Assembly (NCBI GenBank): GCA_023146255.1
Contig: JAGLCJ010000013.1
Span: 124,001 to 188,000, forward strand
Source: Alcanivoracaceae bacterium
Lineage (GTDB): Bacteria; Pseudomonadota; Gammaproteobacteria; Pseudomonadales; Alcanivoracaceae
Reading direction: 5' to 3'
DNA length: 64,000 nt
The first letter of the stretch is position 1. The number at the start of each line of letters is the position of its first letter. The notes under the pieces are model-generated. The model ran no database searches and was not told where the DNA came from. It saw only the letters and a list, made by a program, of their open reading frames with translations. Below, in pieces: positions 16,763 through 25,429 of this stretch. The position numbers were made by a program, and so were the translations under genes.

Positions 16763-18004
16763 TCAGCGGGCGAGGCGCGACACCGGGGTAAAGCTGGTGT
16801 CGGCGCGAGTGCGCTTGACCTGCTCGGGGAACTGGATGCGCACGGCTCTTTCTCCGCGTTTGACCAGCGCCCTGTTGACCGGCGGCACGGCAATGCGGAA
16901 AAGCTCGGCACCGACACGTAGCGGAATCTGTGCCGGCCAAAAATATTTTGCTGCGGTACGCGGCAGGCCGAGGGCATCGCCAGCTTCATCGCCGAGGATG
17001 TAGCGGCTGTAACCAATACGCAGGGTGCGTTCGATCTCGGCAAGCCGCTGGCTGATCCAGCGATCATCAGCAAACTTCAGTGGCGAGTCGGCCAGCGACT
17101 GGCCGAGCAGTTTGCTGTCTTCATCGCTGTCGCAGATGGTGGCGATCACCTGATAAAGAGCACGCATGGCGTCAGCCTCGCAGGTTGGCAGGATGCGTTC
17201 TTCGACGCCCATCAGGTAGCCAACATAGCGCCACAGGTGCACCACGGCTTCGCGCTCGCGCTTGCTGAAAATAAAGCCGATCGAGCGCAGGCCGCTCAGG
17301 AAAATCACTGAAAATTCCAGAATGGTGGCCATGGAATCCCACTGGTTCAGCGGCTGGCCCCAGGCCATATCCCACTTCCCGGATTCGAGCAGCATGGCGC
17401 GCACCTGGGCATGCATCAGGCGCACGCGCACGGAGCTTTTGAAACCTTCAGCATCACGCTCCAGCCCACCGCGAGTAGTAACGTCCATCCAGAATTTGCT
17501 GGTTTCCACCAGTCGGCGCGGGGTCATCCGATCGAGCTGGCCGGTGAACGCCAGCGGTTTGGCGGCGGCGGCGCCGAGATAGCCGCCCATCAGCGACAGG
17601 TTGCGCAGCACCAGCTCGCCGGACAGGCCGACGCGGCGCGAGACATCGCAACCGAGATTGAGTTTGTCGCGATCGAGCCAGATCGGCTCGTGATCGATCT
17701 GCTCGAACAGCGTGACCAGTTCTGCTGGCGGGTCGGTCAGTGTGTGCAGACCATTTTCCAGTGCCTGATCAACCAGCTTGCGGCCTTCCCCGGCGGGCAG
17801 GGTTTTGTACATGGCGACCACGGCATCGGCGCGGCCATCTCCCATCAGCATATGGCGGCGGATTTCATTCATCTGCCGGCTGGTGGGGTGCGGGTCGGAG
17901 CCGAGCATCCAGCGGAAGATACGTCGCCCCCAGCGCATGCCGGGCCGATTCGGGTCGCCGACGCGGGTGAGGATATTCAGGGAGGGCTGGGTGGCGCTGG
18001 TCAT
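16763..18004 (-). CDS. MpaB/rubber-oxygenase (Lcp-like, DUF2236) family protein
   Basis: A 413-residue protein of the family that includes fungal MpaB and the heme-dependent latex-clearing proteins. Visible features are RWGRRIFRWMLGSDPHPT near the start, a central helical region (EFSVIFLSGLRSIGFIFS) and HLWRYVGYLMGVEERILP, with a candidate axial histidine in the last. The ATG at 18002-18004 follows GGAG. No signal peptide is seen. Such proteins are frequent in hydrocarbon-degrading marine gammaproteobacteria but few are characterised; oxidative cleavage of an isoprenoid or lipid is a reasonable guess only. It sits with an amidase and a desaturase on the same strand, with 100-bp gaps. Confidence 0.85.
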   Translation of the reverse strand: MTSATQPSLNILTRVGDPNRPGMRWGRRIFRWMLGSDPHPTSRQMNEIRRHMLMGDGRADAVVAMYKTLPAGEGRKLVDQALENGLHTLTDPPAELVTLFEQIDHEPIWLDRDKLNLGCDVSRRVGLSGELVLRNLSLMGGYLGAAAAKPLAFTGQLDRMTPRRLVETSKFWMDVTTRGGLERDAEGFKSSVRVRLMHAQVRAMLLESGKWDMAWGQPLNQWDSMATILEFSVIFLSGLRSIGFIFSKREREAVVHLWRYVGYLMGVEERILPTCEADAMRALYQVIATICDSDEDSKLLGQSLADSPLKFADDRWISQRLAEIERTLRIGYSRYILGDEAGDALGLPRTAAKYFWPAQIPLRVGAELFRIAVPPVNRALVKRGERAVRIQFPEQVKRTRADTSFTPVSRLAR

Positions 18005-18109
18005 GGTCGGGCTCCTGTCTGGCTGCGCCAGAACTCGCGGGTTCTGGCGCAGCATAGCAGTGCTTTTTACAGGCCGGCAATGACCTTACCGATGATGCTT
18101 TCGGTCAGG

Positions 18110-19603
18110 TTAGCGTGGTGCCAGGGTGTGCCACTGACTGGCCGACTCCAGCTGCTTTGCCACCTGCAGCAGCAGCGCTTCTTGCCCCTGCGCTGCGTTC
18201 AGCTGCACGCCCACCGGCAAGGTGCCGTTGGCGCAGAAGCCCATCGGCAGGGAAATGCCCGGTGTGCCGCAGAAGTTGGCCAGCTGGGTGAACGGCACCC
18301 GGGCCAGCGCCTGCTCGGCCATCTTGTCGACCAGGCCGGTGGCGCGCAGCAGTTTGCCGGCACCGAGAGTGGTGACGATGCGGGCACCGATGGCTTCGCC
18401 CGCGGGCAGATCCTGTTCGCCGATGCGCGCCGGCGGTTGCGCGGTGGTCGGCGTCAGGTACAGATCGAAGCGACTGAACAGGGCGGCGAACTGGCGTGCC
18501 AGCGTGTTCCAGTGGCGCAGGTGCTGAGCGTAATCACCGGCGGTAAAACTGTTGCCAAGCAACGCCAGCACCCGTGAATCCAGCTCGGTCTGGCGCAAGC
18601 CTTCGGCGCCGTAACGCTGGCGAATTTCGGCCAGCTCGCAGGCCACCTGACCGGCGTACAGCATCAGGTAGCAGCGTGCCATCAGCTTGCCGTCGATGTC
18701 CGGTCGCGCTTCTTCGACGCTGTGGCCGAGGGCGGTGAGTTTTTCTGCGGTCTGTTCGGTGATGCGACGGATTTCCGGATCAACTTCACCGGCCAGTGGC
18801 GAGCGGGTGTCGATGGCGATGCGCAATTTGCCGGGATCGCGCTGCATCAGATTCAGGAACGAATCCGTGGGCGGTTCCGGATGATGCGGATCACCCGGTT
18901 CGGCGCCGGCAAGAATATCGAGCAGTGCGGCGCTGTCACGTACCGAGCGCACCAGAACATGATCGGTGCTCATGCCGTCCCAGAGCTGGCCGAGATGCGG
19001 ACCTTCACTGACGCGTCCGCGAGTCGGCTTCAGCCCGATCAGGCTGCAGTAGGCTGCGGGAATACGAATCGAACCGCCGCCATCACTGGCGGTGGCCACC
19101 GGCACGATGCCGGCAGCGACGGCCGCAGCGGAGCCGCCACTGCTGCCACCGGTGATGTGATCGCTGGACCAGGGATTGCGGGTTGGGCCGAACGCTTCCG
19201 GTTCGGTGGTGCCCTTGAGGCAGAACTCCGGCACATTGGTTTTGCCAGCGATGATAAAACCGGCGCGGATCAGCCGATCGACCATGTAGCTGTTGCGCTG
19301 CATGATCCGGTGGCGATGGGCGCCGCAGCCGTCTGTGGTGGGGGCACCGGCAAGATGGTTCGGCGCGGTGTCTTTCAGCAGTAATGGTACGCCGGCAAAC
19401 GGTGCCGCCGGGTTCAGGGTTTTCAACTGCGCTGCAGTGCGTTCGCGATCCTGCCAGACCAGCGCGTTCAGTTTTGGTTGCCAGAAATCGATTTCCTGCC
19501 AGGTCTGCTCCAGCACCTGCTGTGCAGAGACGCTGCCATTGCGAATTGCTTCCGCCAGCGCGGTGGCGTCCAGTTGTCGATACTGATCAGGGCCGAAACT
19601 CAT
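18110..19603 (-). CDS. Amidase (amidase-signature family)
   Basis: The product has 497 residues and the Ser-cisSer-Lys core. The lysine is in VPLLLKDTAP, the glycine/serine-rich loop in TGGSSGGSAAAVAAG, and the nucleophile segment in ASDGGGSIRIPAAYCSLIGLK. Such enzymes hydrolyse amides, including fatty-acid, aryl or peptide amides. GatA is ruled out as there is no GatB or GatC nearby and the C-terminal region differs. GGAGA precedes the ATG. It is upstream of the MpaB-like gene with 105 bp between them, so a joint transcript is possible. Confidence 0.92.
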   Translation of the reverse strand: MSFGPDQYRQLDATALAEAIRNGSVSAQQVLEQTWQEIDFWQPKLNALVWQDRERTAAQLKTLNPAAPFAGVPLLLKDTAPNHLAGAPTTDGCGAHRHRIMQRNSYMVDRLIRAGFIIAGKTNVPEFCLKGTTEPEAFGPTRNPWSSDHITGGSSGGSAAAVAAGIVPVATASDGGGSIRIPAAYCSLIGLKPTRGRVSEGPHLGQLWDGMSTDHVLVRSVRDSAALLDILAGAEPGDPHHPEPPTDSFLNLMQRDPGKLRIAIDTRSPLAGEVDPEIRRITEQTAEKLTALGHSVEEARPDIDGKLMARCYLMLYAGQVACELAEIRQRYGAEGLRQTELDSRVLALLGNSFTAGDYAQHLRHWNTLARQFAALFSRFDLYLTPTTAQPPARIGEQDLPAGEAIGARIVTTLGAGKLLRATGLVDKMAEQALARVPFTQLANFCGTPGISLPMGFCANGTLPVGVQLNAAQGQEALLLQVAKQLESASQWHTLAPR

Positions 19604-19638
19604 GGCGATCTCTCCCGAGTGTCAAATATGCAGGTATC

Positions 19639-19703
19639 GTAGGAGCGGCCGACCGGCCGCGAAATCTTTCGGAGAAAATCGCGGCTGATCAGCCGCTCCT
19701 ACA
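19639..19703. repeat. REP pair (BIME) supplying the mutY stop
   Basis: Inverted units have stems GCGGCCGACCGGCCGC and GCGGCTGATCAGCCGC. The right end provides the mutY TAG stop at 19699-19701 (minus strand). Confidence 0.92.
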
Positions 19704-20739
19704 GGGATTCCAGCAGTTTCTTTATCGGTGCAGCCAGGCCCAGTTCGCCCGGGCTGTTATGCCGCACCCAGCGTTGCCGTGCAGACTCGCGAACCTGCTT
19801 GCTGGCCGGTTTCACCTTTATCCGCAGTGGGCTGATGTCGAGGTGAAAATGACTGAAGGTATGGCGAAAATCCGGCAGTGATTGTTTTTTTCCGGCGTGC
19901 AGGCCGCGCTCGGTGAGGGCAGTTTCCAGCAGCGCGCTGTCGCTGATTTCCGGCAGGCACCAGAGTCCGCCCCACAGGCCACTGGGTGGACGCTGTTCAA
20001 GCAGAATCTCGCCACGTTCATTTTCCAGCAGCAACATCAGCGTCTGCCGTATTGGCGTGGCCTTGCTCGGCTTCTTGCCTGGATAACGGGAGACCTCGCC
20101 AGCCTGAAACGCGGCACAGTGCTTTGCCAGCGGGCAGTCGTTGCAGCGCGGTTTGCTGCGGGTACACAGTGTGGCGCCAAGGTCCATCATCACCTGGGTG
20201 TAATCACGCAGTCGTTCTGTGGGCGTATATTTTTCGGCAATCGCCCAGAGCTTGCTCTCCACCGGCTTGTCACCGGGCCAGCCTGCCACCGCGTGGAAAC
20301 GTGTCAGGACCCGTTTGACGTTGCCGTCCAGAATCGGTGCGCGCAGCTCCATGCTGATACTGGCAATGGCACCAGCGGTAGAGCGACCAATGCCGGGCAA
20401 TGACGAGAGCGCGTCCACGTTTGCAGGAAACTTGCCGCCATGCTCTGTCGCCACAATCTGTGCGGCGCGATGCAGATTGCGGGCGCGTGCGTAGTAACCA
20501 AGTCCTGTCCACAGGTGCAGCACCTCATCCTGGTTGGCGCTGGCCAGCTTCTGCACTGTGGGAAAGCGCTTCATGAAACGCAAAAAGTAGGGGATCACGG
20601 TGCTGACCTGAGTCTGCTGCAGCATGATCTCAGAGACCCAGACCCGGTAGGGACTGATGTCCTGCTGCCAGGGCAGATCCTTGCGACCGTGCCGGTCGTA
20701 CCAGGCCAGCACGGTCTTGCGAAAAGCGGCCGGCGTCAT
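19699..20739 (-). CDS. mutY: A/G-specific adenine DNA glycosylase
   Basis: A 346-residue base-excision repair enzyme that removes adenine opposite 8-oxoguanine. It has the helix-hairpin-helix region (LSSLPGIGRSTAGAIASI), the catalytic aspartate segment LDGNVKRVLTR and MLQQTQVSTV near the start. The [4Fe-4S] loop has four cysteines in CTRSKPRCNDCPLAKHC. The C-terminal Nudix-like 8-oxoG recognition domain begins near residue 230. Its ATG overlaps the TGA of the upstream asmA-like gene, so the two are coupled as in Pseudomonas. The stop codon comes from a REP unit. Confidence 0.97.
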   Translation of the reverse strand: MTPAAFRKTVLAWYDRHGRKDLPWQQDISPYRVWVSEIMLQQTQVSTVIPYFLRFMKRFPTVQKLASANQDEVLHLWTGLGYYARARNLHRAAQIVATEHGGKFPANVDALSSLPGIGRSTAGAIASISMELRAPILDGNVKRVLTRFHAVAGWPGDKPVESKLWAIAEKYTPTERLRDYTQVMMDLGATLCTRSKPRCNDCPLAKHCAAFQAGEVSRYPGKKPSKATPIRQTLMLLLENERGEILLEQRPPSGLWGGLWCLPEISDSALLETALTERGLHAGKKQSLPDFRHTFSHFHLDISPLRIKVKPASKQVRESARQRWVRHNSPGELGLAAPIKKLLESL

Positions 20740-22931
20740 TGAAACAGTTTCTTCAGGCCTTCCTCAGCCTTTTTCTTCAGCTCCTCCTGAGCTTTCTGTT
20801 TTGCTGCATCTTTCACTACTTCTTCGGCGCTGTCTCCCTTGCCCTCGATGCCAAATCGATCAAGCAGCTTGTCTTTGGCCAGCTGGGTAGTGATTTCCTT
20901 GCCCATTTCCCGGAATGCCTTGTTATCGGCGCCGCACCACTTGCTGACTTCGCCGGCCAGATTGCCCTTGCAGCGCATCGGCCAGGCGCGATCGGCAATA
21001 TATTTGTTGGTGCTCAGATCCGGCACCTTCATCGCCATGCGCAGATCAAATGCCTGACTGCGCAGATTCAGGAAGCCCTTGCCAGACAGGGTGCCGCGAT
21101 CCAGCTCCGCATCAAGGCTGTCAATGTGCGCGATCAGGTCATCGATGCGTGCCGCCATTTTCAGTTGCACAACTTCGGTATCCTCCTTCAATGCCGGCGG
21201 CAAACGACCCTGATCGACATCGGGCAGGAACTGGGTGATGACCTGATACTGGCCGAGCATGTCGTTGATGCCAGCGCCCAATGCATTGTTCAGGTTCATG
21301 CCGCGAATCGTGCCTTGCGCCAGTGTCAGGTTGACGGTGCCGTTGCCGCTGTCCGCCAGTGCCTGCTCGCTGTTGCCTTCGGCGCGGAAGTTCATGCTCA
21401 TGTCGAGGATGCCGGTGAACAGGTCGTCTTCCAGCGCCATCTTCATGATTGGCTGGATCTGCACGCCGCTGGTGCTGGCGGAGAAAGTCATCACCGGCTT
21501 ATCGGTGCGTGCATCCAGTGCCGCCTCGGACTTGAAGCTGCCGGCCATCAATTTGCTGCCGGCTTCTACCATTTCCATCAGGCCATTGTCGGCGCGAACC
21601 AGAACACGCAGGTCGCGCATCTCGATGCCTTCCATCTGAATGGTGCCGGCCGAGAACACACCGTCGACTTTCAGGCCGCGCAGATCCTCCAGTGGCAGCA
21701 GCGGCTCGGTAGAGAGTGGTGGCAGCAGTGACTCGGTGGTAGCCAATACTTCTTCTTCGGCAGCAGCTTCTTCAACAGTGGGTGGCAGGTAACCATCGGC
21801 CACCAGTTGATCCAGCGTCAGATCAAAGCGGATATGACCGCTATCAATGTCGGTCAGTCCGGCAACGCCAGTGATGGTGCTGTTATCCAGAGTGATCTTC
21901 AGCGGTTCAAGCAGAATGCTGTTCTCAGGGCCGCTGAACGTCATTTCCAGCGCAACTTTTTTCAGTGCGGCAGGATCCGTGGTTTCGATCGGCGCCTCGC
22001 CGATGGCTTTCAGCGCTGCATTGACATCAAACGCAGCAACGTTTAACGCGCCACGGAAGATCGGCTTGGCCGACAGTTGGGTCAGCTCCAGGCTGCCACT
22101 GGTGCGGGTGCCGGCAGTTTCAACAAGAATGTCGCGAATGCTGATGCGATCTTCATCCAATGCGGCCTCTATGCTCTGCCGGGCATGCACCTGCACAGGC
22201 AGGGTGGTAATGCCGGCCAGCGTGGTATCAATCACTGATTGCTCAAAGCGGAACAGGTTCTTCTCCAGATCCATGCTGACCGTGCCGCTGACAGCCAGAT
22301 CGATGCGGATATCGGCCTGATCCTGATAACGCAATGACGCTTCCAGCGGGAACGGCGAAGTCAGACTGAAGTCGCGGGCGCTGACGTTCATCTGTTCCAC
22401 CCGGATATCGGTTCCGTCGACGTTGTTCAGGTAACGTACCTTGCCATTGCTGACGGTGATTGCAGGAATGGAAACCGGCATGTCTAGCGGTTGGCTTTCG
22501 GCGGCAGGATCCTGTGCGGTTTCGGCGCCTGCTTCGGCTGCGCCAATTCGCTCCCAGTTGGCGCCATCGGCGGTTTCAATCAGGTTCAGCTCCAGGCCAT
22601 CCAGATACAGGCCCGACAGTTCCACCGCGCCGCGCAACAGCGGCATGACGGCAATGCTGCTGCGAACATTGTCGAACGCGGCAAACAGCTGCTCGTCATC
22701 GGCAATACGTACCTCGGTACGCCCTACCTCAATGCCGAGGTAAGGCCAGAAGCTCCAGCCCAGATTGCCCGGGATCTGCACATCCAGGTTGGCCTGTTCG
22801 CGGGCGGCAGCGCTGATTTGCGGTTTGAAATCATTCGGGTCAATCAGCCGGGTGATGGTGAAAATGGCGCCTGCGGCCAATACGATCAGGGCCAGAACGA
22901 TGACGACGAGGATCTTCAGTGCGCGAAGCAT
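20736..22931 (-). CDS. asmA: AsmA family protein
   Basis: A protein of 731 residues with one N-terminal membrane anchor (ALKILVVIVLALIVLAAGAIF) and a long periplasmic region of repeated beta-strand units. The AsmA pattern RLIDPNDFKPQI ... LDVQIPGNLGW comes right after the anchor. The C-terminal part (NLTLAQGTIRGMNLNNALG, LDAELDRGTLSGKGFLNL) is typical of AsmA-like bridge proteins now linked to phospholipid transport between membranes. It ends in a Lys/Glu-rich helix. The ATG at 22929-22931 follows AGGAGA; the longer open frame upstream is not supported. It is translationally coupled to mutY. Confidence 0.93.
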   Translation of the reverse strand: MLRALKILVVIVLALIVLAAGAIFTITRLIDPNDFKPQISAAAREQANLDVQIPGNLGWSFWPYLGIEVGRTEVRIADDEQLFAAFDNVRSSIAVMPLLRGAVELSGLYLDGLELNLIETADGANWERIGAAEAGAETAQDPAAESQPLDMPVSIPAITVSNGKVRYLNNVDGTDIRVEQMNVSARDFSLTSPFPLEASLRYQDQADIRIDLAVSGTVSMDLEKNLFRFEQSVIDTTLAGITTLPVQVHARQSIEAALDEDRISIRDILVETAGTRTSGSLELTQLSAKPIFRGALNVAAFDVNAALKAIGEAPIETTDPAALKKVALEMTFSGPENSILLEPLKITLDNSTITGVAGLTDIDSGHIRFDLTLDQLVADGYLPPTVEEAAAEEEVLATTESLLPPLSTEPLLPLEDLRGLKVDGVFSAGTIQMEGIEMRDLRVLVRADNGLMEMVEAGSKLMAGSFKSEAALDARTDKPVMTFSASTSGVQIQPIMKMALEDDLFTGILDMSMNFRAEGNSEQALADSGNGTVNLTLAQGTIRGMNLNNALGAGINDMLGQYQVITQFLPDVDQGRLPPALKEDTEVVQLKMAARIDDLIAHIDSLDAELDRGTLSGKGFLNLRSQAFDLRMAMKVPDLSTNKYIADRAWPMRCKGNLAGEVSKWCGADNKAFREMGKEITTQLAKDKLLDRFGIEGKGDSAEEVVKDAAKQKAQEELKKKAEEGLKKLFQ

Positions 22932-23077
22932 GGCGGTCTCCTTGCGTGCCGGTTGCGTGCGGTCGATTATAGGGAGGCTGTGACCGGCATAGCCACGAGT
23001 AACGAACACCAGCATAACAACGAAACGCCATGGGGTGGCGCCGATATTACGGTGATGGCAGCTTGGGGGAGATTGTT

Positions 23078-24988
23078 TTGAAAAAGTTCCGTTATTGCCT
23101 GTTTGGCATGCTGCTGGCGGCTGCGCCAGCATTTGCCCTGATCACGCCGTCGCCACAGGAGATGGAGCGGGTCATCGGTCTGGATCTGGAGGTACTGAAG
23201 GATCCGGAGGGGCGCTGGACGGTGGAGGACGTCAGCGGGCCATTCAGTGACCGGTTTCGCCCTTCCGATCGCCACTATCCTGGTTTCGGCTTTACCCGCT
23301 CGAATATCTGGCTGCGCTTCAGTGTCGACTTTTCTCTGGTTCAGGATCAGGCCTGGTACCTGATCCAGCGTCACCCGATTGTTGATCAGGTGGTGCTGTA
23401 CCAGCCACAACCCGGCGGCGGCTACCTGCCGGTGGAGATGGGTGACGCGCTGCCGTTTGACCAGCGCATCATCGCCCATCGGGAGTTCATTTTTCCGCTC
23501 GACAGCAGCCTTGCAGGGCCGCAAACCTACTACCTGAAAATTGCTGGCAAGGGTGCCCTGAATCTGGAGGTGAAGTTGTCCAGCGCCCGCGGGCTGATAG
23601 AACGCACTTACTATGAGCAACTGATTTTCGGCCTGTTCTTCGGTGGCCTGTTTGTCATGCTGGTGTATAACCTGTTGTTGTACTTTTCCGTCCGTGATGT
23701 CGCTTACCTTTACTACGTAATATTTCTCGGCGCCCTGGAAGTCAGTCTGCTCAATCTCAACGGCTTTGGCCTGCAATACCTGTGGCCACTGTGGCCACGG
23801 CTGAACGAGCATTACCCGTTGTTTGCCTATATCGGTATGGCGGCGCTGGTGCGCTATTCCATGCATTTCCTTGACCTTTCCAGCCGCATGCCCATGGCGC
23901 AGCGCTGGCTGCTGTGGCTGTTCCGGGCGTCTCTGGTGATGGTGCCGCTGACGCTGCTGGTGCCACCGCCCTGGTCCTATCACTTGAATACCTTGCTGGT
24001 GCTGACGGTGGTGCTGTCGCTGTTCGGCATCGGCACGCTGACCTGGTTGCGCGGCTACACTGCGGCGCGTCTTTATGTGGCCGCCTGGTCCGTTTTTCTG
24101 CTCGGTTGTGTGGTGTTTGCGCTGGATAATCTCGGTGTGATTCCACATACCACCATTGGCAACTACGCGCCGCACATTGGCGGCGGCTGGGTGGCTGTGT
24201 TGTTGTCACTGGCGCTGGGCGACCGCATCAATCTGCTTGAGTATCAGCGCGATAGCCTGTCGAAGGAGTCGGAAGATGCGATGCGTCGGCATATGGCGGA
24301 AGTGCAGCGGCTCGACAGGGACAAGCTGGTGTTTCTCGAGTACCTCAGTCACGAACTGAATACGCCGCTGAACTGGCTGGGCAGCGCCCGCCTGCTGGAA
24401 ACCGGATCGGTGCCGAAGGAGCTGCGTGATGCGGTCAACATGGTCAAGCGTGGGCAGGACCGGTTGCAGCAGCTGGTGGCGACCTCGCTGCGTTATTTCG
24501 ATCTGGCCGGCCGCGAGCAACTGCCGGCGCAGGGCTTCTGCCAGCCGATGTGGATGATTGACCGGTTGATGACCGACTTTGCCGAGCCCCTCAAGGAGCG
24601 CAAGGTAAAGGTACTGAACCGGGTGCCCGCCGATCTTTCCGTGCTGGGCTGTGAGCGGGAGCTGCGCGAGGTGCTGATGATGCTGGTGGACAACGCCCTG
24701 CGGGTCAGCCCGGAGGGCGGCGAGCTGCTGTTCACAGCCGATGTGGGCGAGGGGGATGCGGTGATCCGGTTGCGTGATCAGGGCCGCGGTATCGTGCGTG
24801 GCAATCTGGAGGGCATCTTCCAGCCGTTCTTTATGGTCGGCTCCGGTCATCACGCCGATGGATTCGGGCTGTCCCTGCCGATGGCGCGAGTGATGATCCG
24901 GCAGATGGGAGGCGAGCTGTGGGCGGAGAGCGAGGGCAGCGACAAGGGCTCCAGCTTCTGCATCCGCCTGCCGACGGAGGATTTGTAG
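23078..24988 (+). CDS. 7TMR-DISM sensor histidine kinase (orphan)
   Basis: The protein has 636 residues. A signal peptide (KKFRYCLFGMLLAAAPAFA) is followed by a periplasmic 7TMR-DISM extracellular domain (about 25-165) and seven transmembrane helices (about 180-385). A HisKA domain follows with the phospho-acceptor in YLSHELNTPLN, then an HATPase domain (LVDNALRVSPEGG, LRDQGRGI, GFGLSLPMARVMI). I chose the TTG at 23078, since GGGGGAG stands 6 nt before it and the signal peptide then starts cleanly; an ATG at 23030 would put 16 extra residues in front. No response regulator is adjacent. The ligand is unknown; family members are proposed to sense small carbohydrate-like molecules. The stop TAG is in a REP unit. 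Confidence 0.9.
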   Translation: MKKFRYCLFGMLLAAAPAFALITPSPQEMERVIGLDLEVLKDPEGRWTVEDVSGPFSDRFRPSDRHYPGFGFTRSNIWLRFSVDFSLVQDQAWYLIQRHPIVDQVVLYQPQPGGGYLPVEMGDALPFDQRIIAHREFIFPLDSSLAGPQTYYLKIAGKGALNLEVKLSSARGLIERTYYEQLIFGLFFGGLFVMLVYNLLLYFSVRDVAYLYYVIFLGALEVSLLNLNGFGLQYLWPLWPRLNEHYPLFAYIGMAALVRYSMHFLDLSSRMPMAQRWLLWLFRASLVMVPLTLLVPPPWSYHLNTLLVLTVVLSLFGIGTLTWLRGYTAARLYVAAWSVFLLGCVVFALDNLGVIPHTTIGNYAPHIGGGWVAVLLSLALGDRINLLEYQRDSLSKESEDAMRRHMAEVQRLDRDKLVFLEYLSHELNTPLNWLGSARLLETGSVPKELRDAVNMVKRGQDRLQQLVATSLRYFDLAGREQLPAQGFCQPMWMIDRLMTDFAEPLKERKVKVLNRVPADLSVLGCERELREVLMMLVDNALRVSPEGGELLFTADVGEGDAVIRLRDQGRGIVRGNLEGIFQPFFMVGSGHHADGFGLSLPMARVMIRQMGGELWAESEGSDKGSSFCIRLPTEDL

Positions 24989-25042
24989 CAGCGGCCGATC
25001 GGCCGCGATTTGCGGGCATCGCCGTCGATTGACGGCTCCTAC
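24984..25042. repeat. REP pair (BIME) supplying the stop codons of both flanking genes
   Basis: The left unit begins TGTAGCAGCGG (one change from GAGC) and gives the kinase stop at 24986-24988. The right unit, stem CCGTCGATTGACGG, gives the GNAT stop at 25039-25041 on the minus strand. Confidence 0.9.
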
Positions 25043-25359
25043 CTTGACCAGCGCGGGCCGCTGTCGAGGCTGGCCGGCGCAAGCAGGTTGCCGGACTGAC
25101 GCAGCATTTCCTTGCCGACACCGCGTCCGCGGGTGGCCGGGTGGACAACGATTTCCGCCAGTCGCCAGCCATCACCGTCGGCTACAACCCTCAGCAGCGC
25201 CACCGGCCGGGCGTTGAAAATGCCCTGAAACAGCCGGCCCTCGGCCTTGCCTGCGGCATCCGCCAGAGCGCTGCCGATCTCGGGATCGGCCTTGAGGACG
25301 TTGGCGAAGTCGGCCGAGGCGGCCTCGGTGACGGCAATTTCACTGACTATCAGCGGCAT
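25039..25359 (-). CDS. Short GNAT-family acetyltransferase-like protein
   Basis: A protein of 106 residues carrying the acetyl-CoA binding motif of the GNAT fold, IVVHPATRGRGVGKEML (about 69-85), after a beta-strand region (ARPVALLRVVADGDGWRLAE). It resembles the small PanM/PanZ-like acetyl-CoA-binding proteins more than full-size acetyltransferases. Only about 20 residues follow motif A, less than usual, and they end at a TAG provided by the REP pair, so loss of a C-terminal piece is possible. A GNAT gene next to hisB is also known in Pseudomonas. It is divergent from hisB with about 70 bp between the starts. Confidence 0.75.
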   Translation of the reverse strand: MPLIVSEIAVTEAASADFANVLKADPEIGSALADAAGKAEGRLFQGIFNARPVALLRVVADGDGWRLAEIVVHPATRGRGVGKEMLRQSGNLLAPASLDSGPRWSR

Positions 25360-25372
25360 TCAGTATTCCTCA

Positions 25373-25402
25373 TTGGTCCACAGCGCGGGCGGGCCCTATA
25401 AT
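25373..25402 (+). promoter_or_regulatory. Probable sigma-70 promoter of hisBHAF
   Basis: TTGGTC (25373-25378), an 18-nt spacer and a perfect TATAAT (25397-25402). The hisB start codon is 27 nt further on. Confidence 0.7.
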
Positions 25403-25429
25403 AGCCGCCCTGCCCGATGGAGGTCATTC

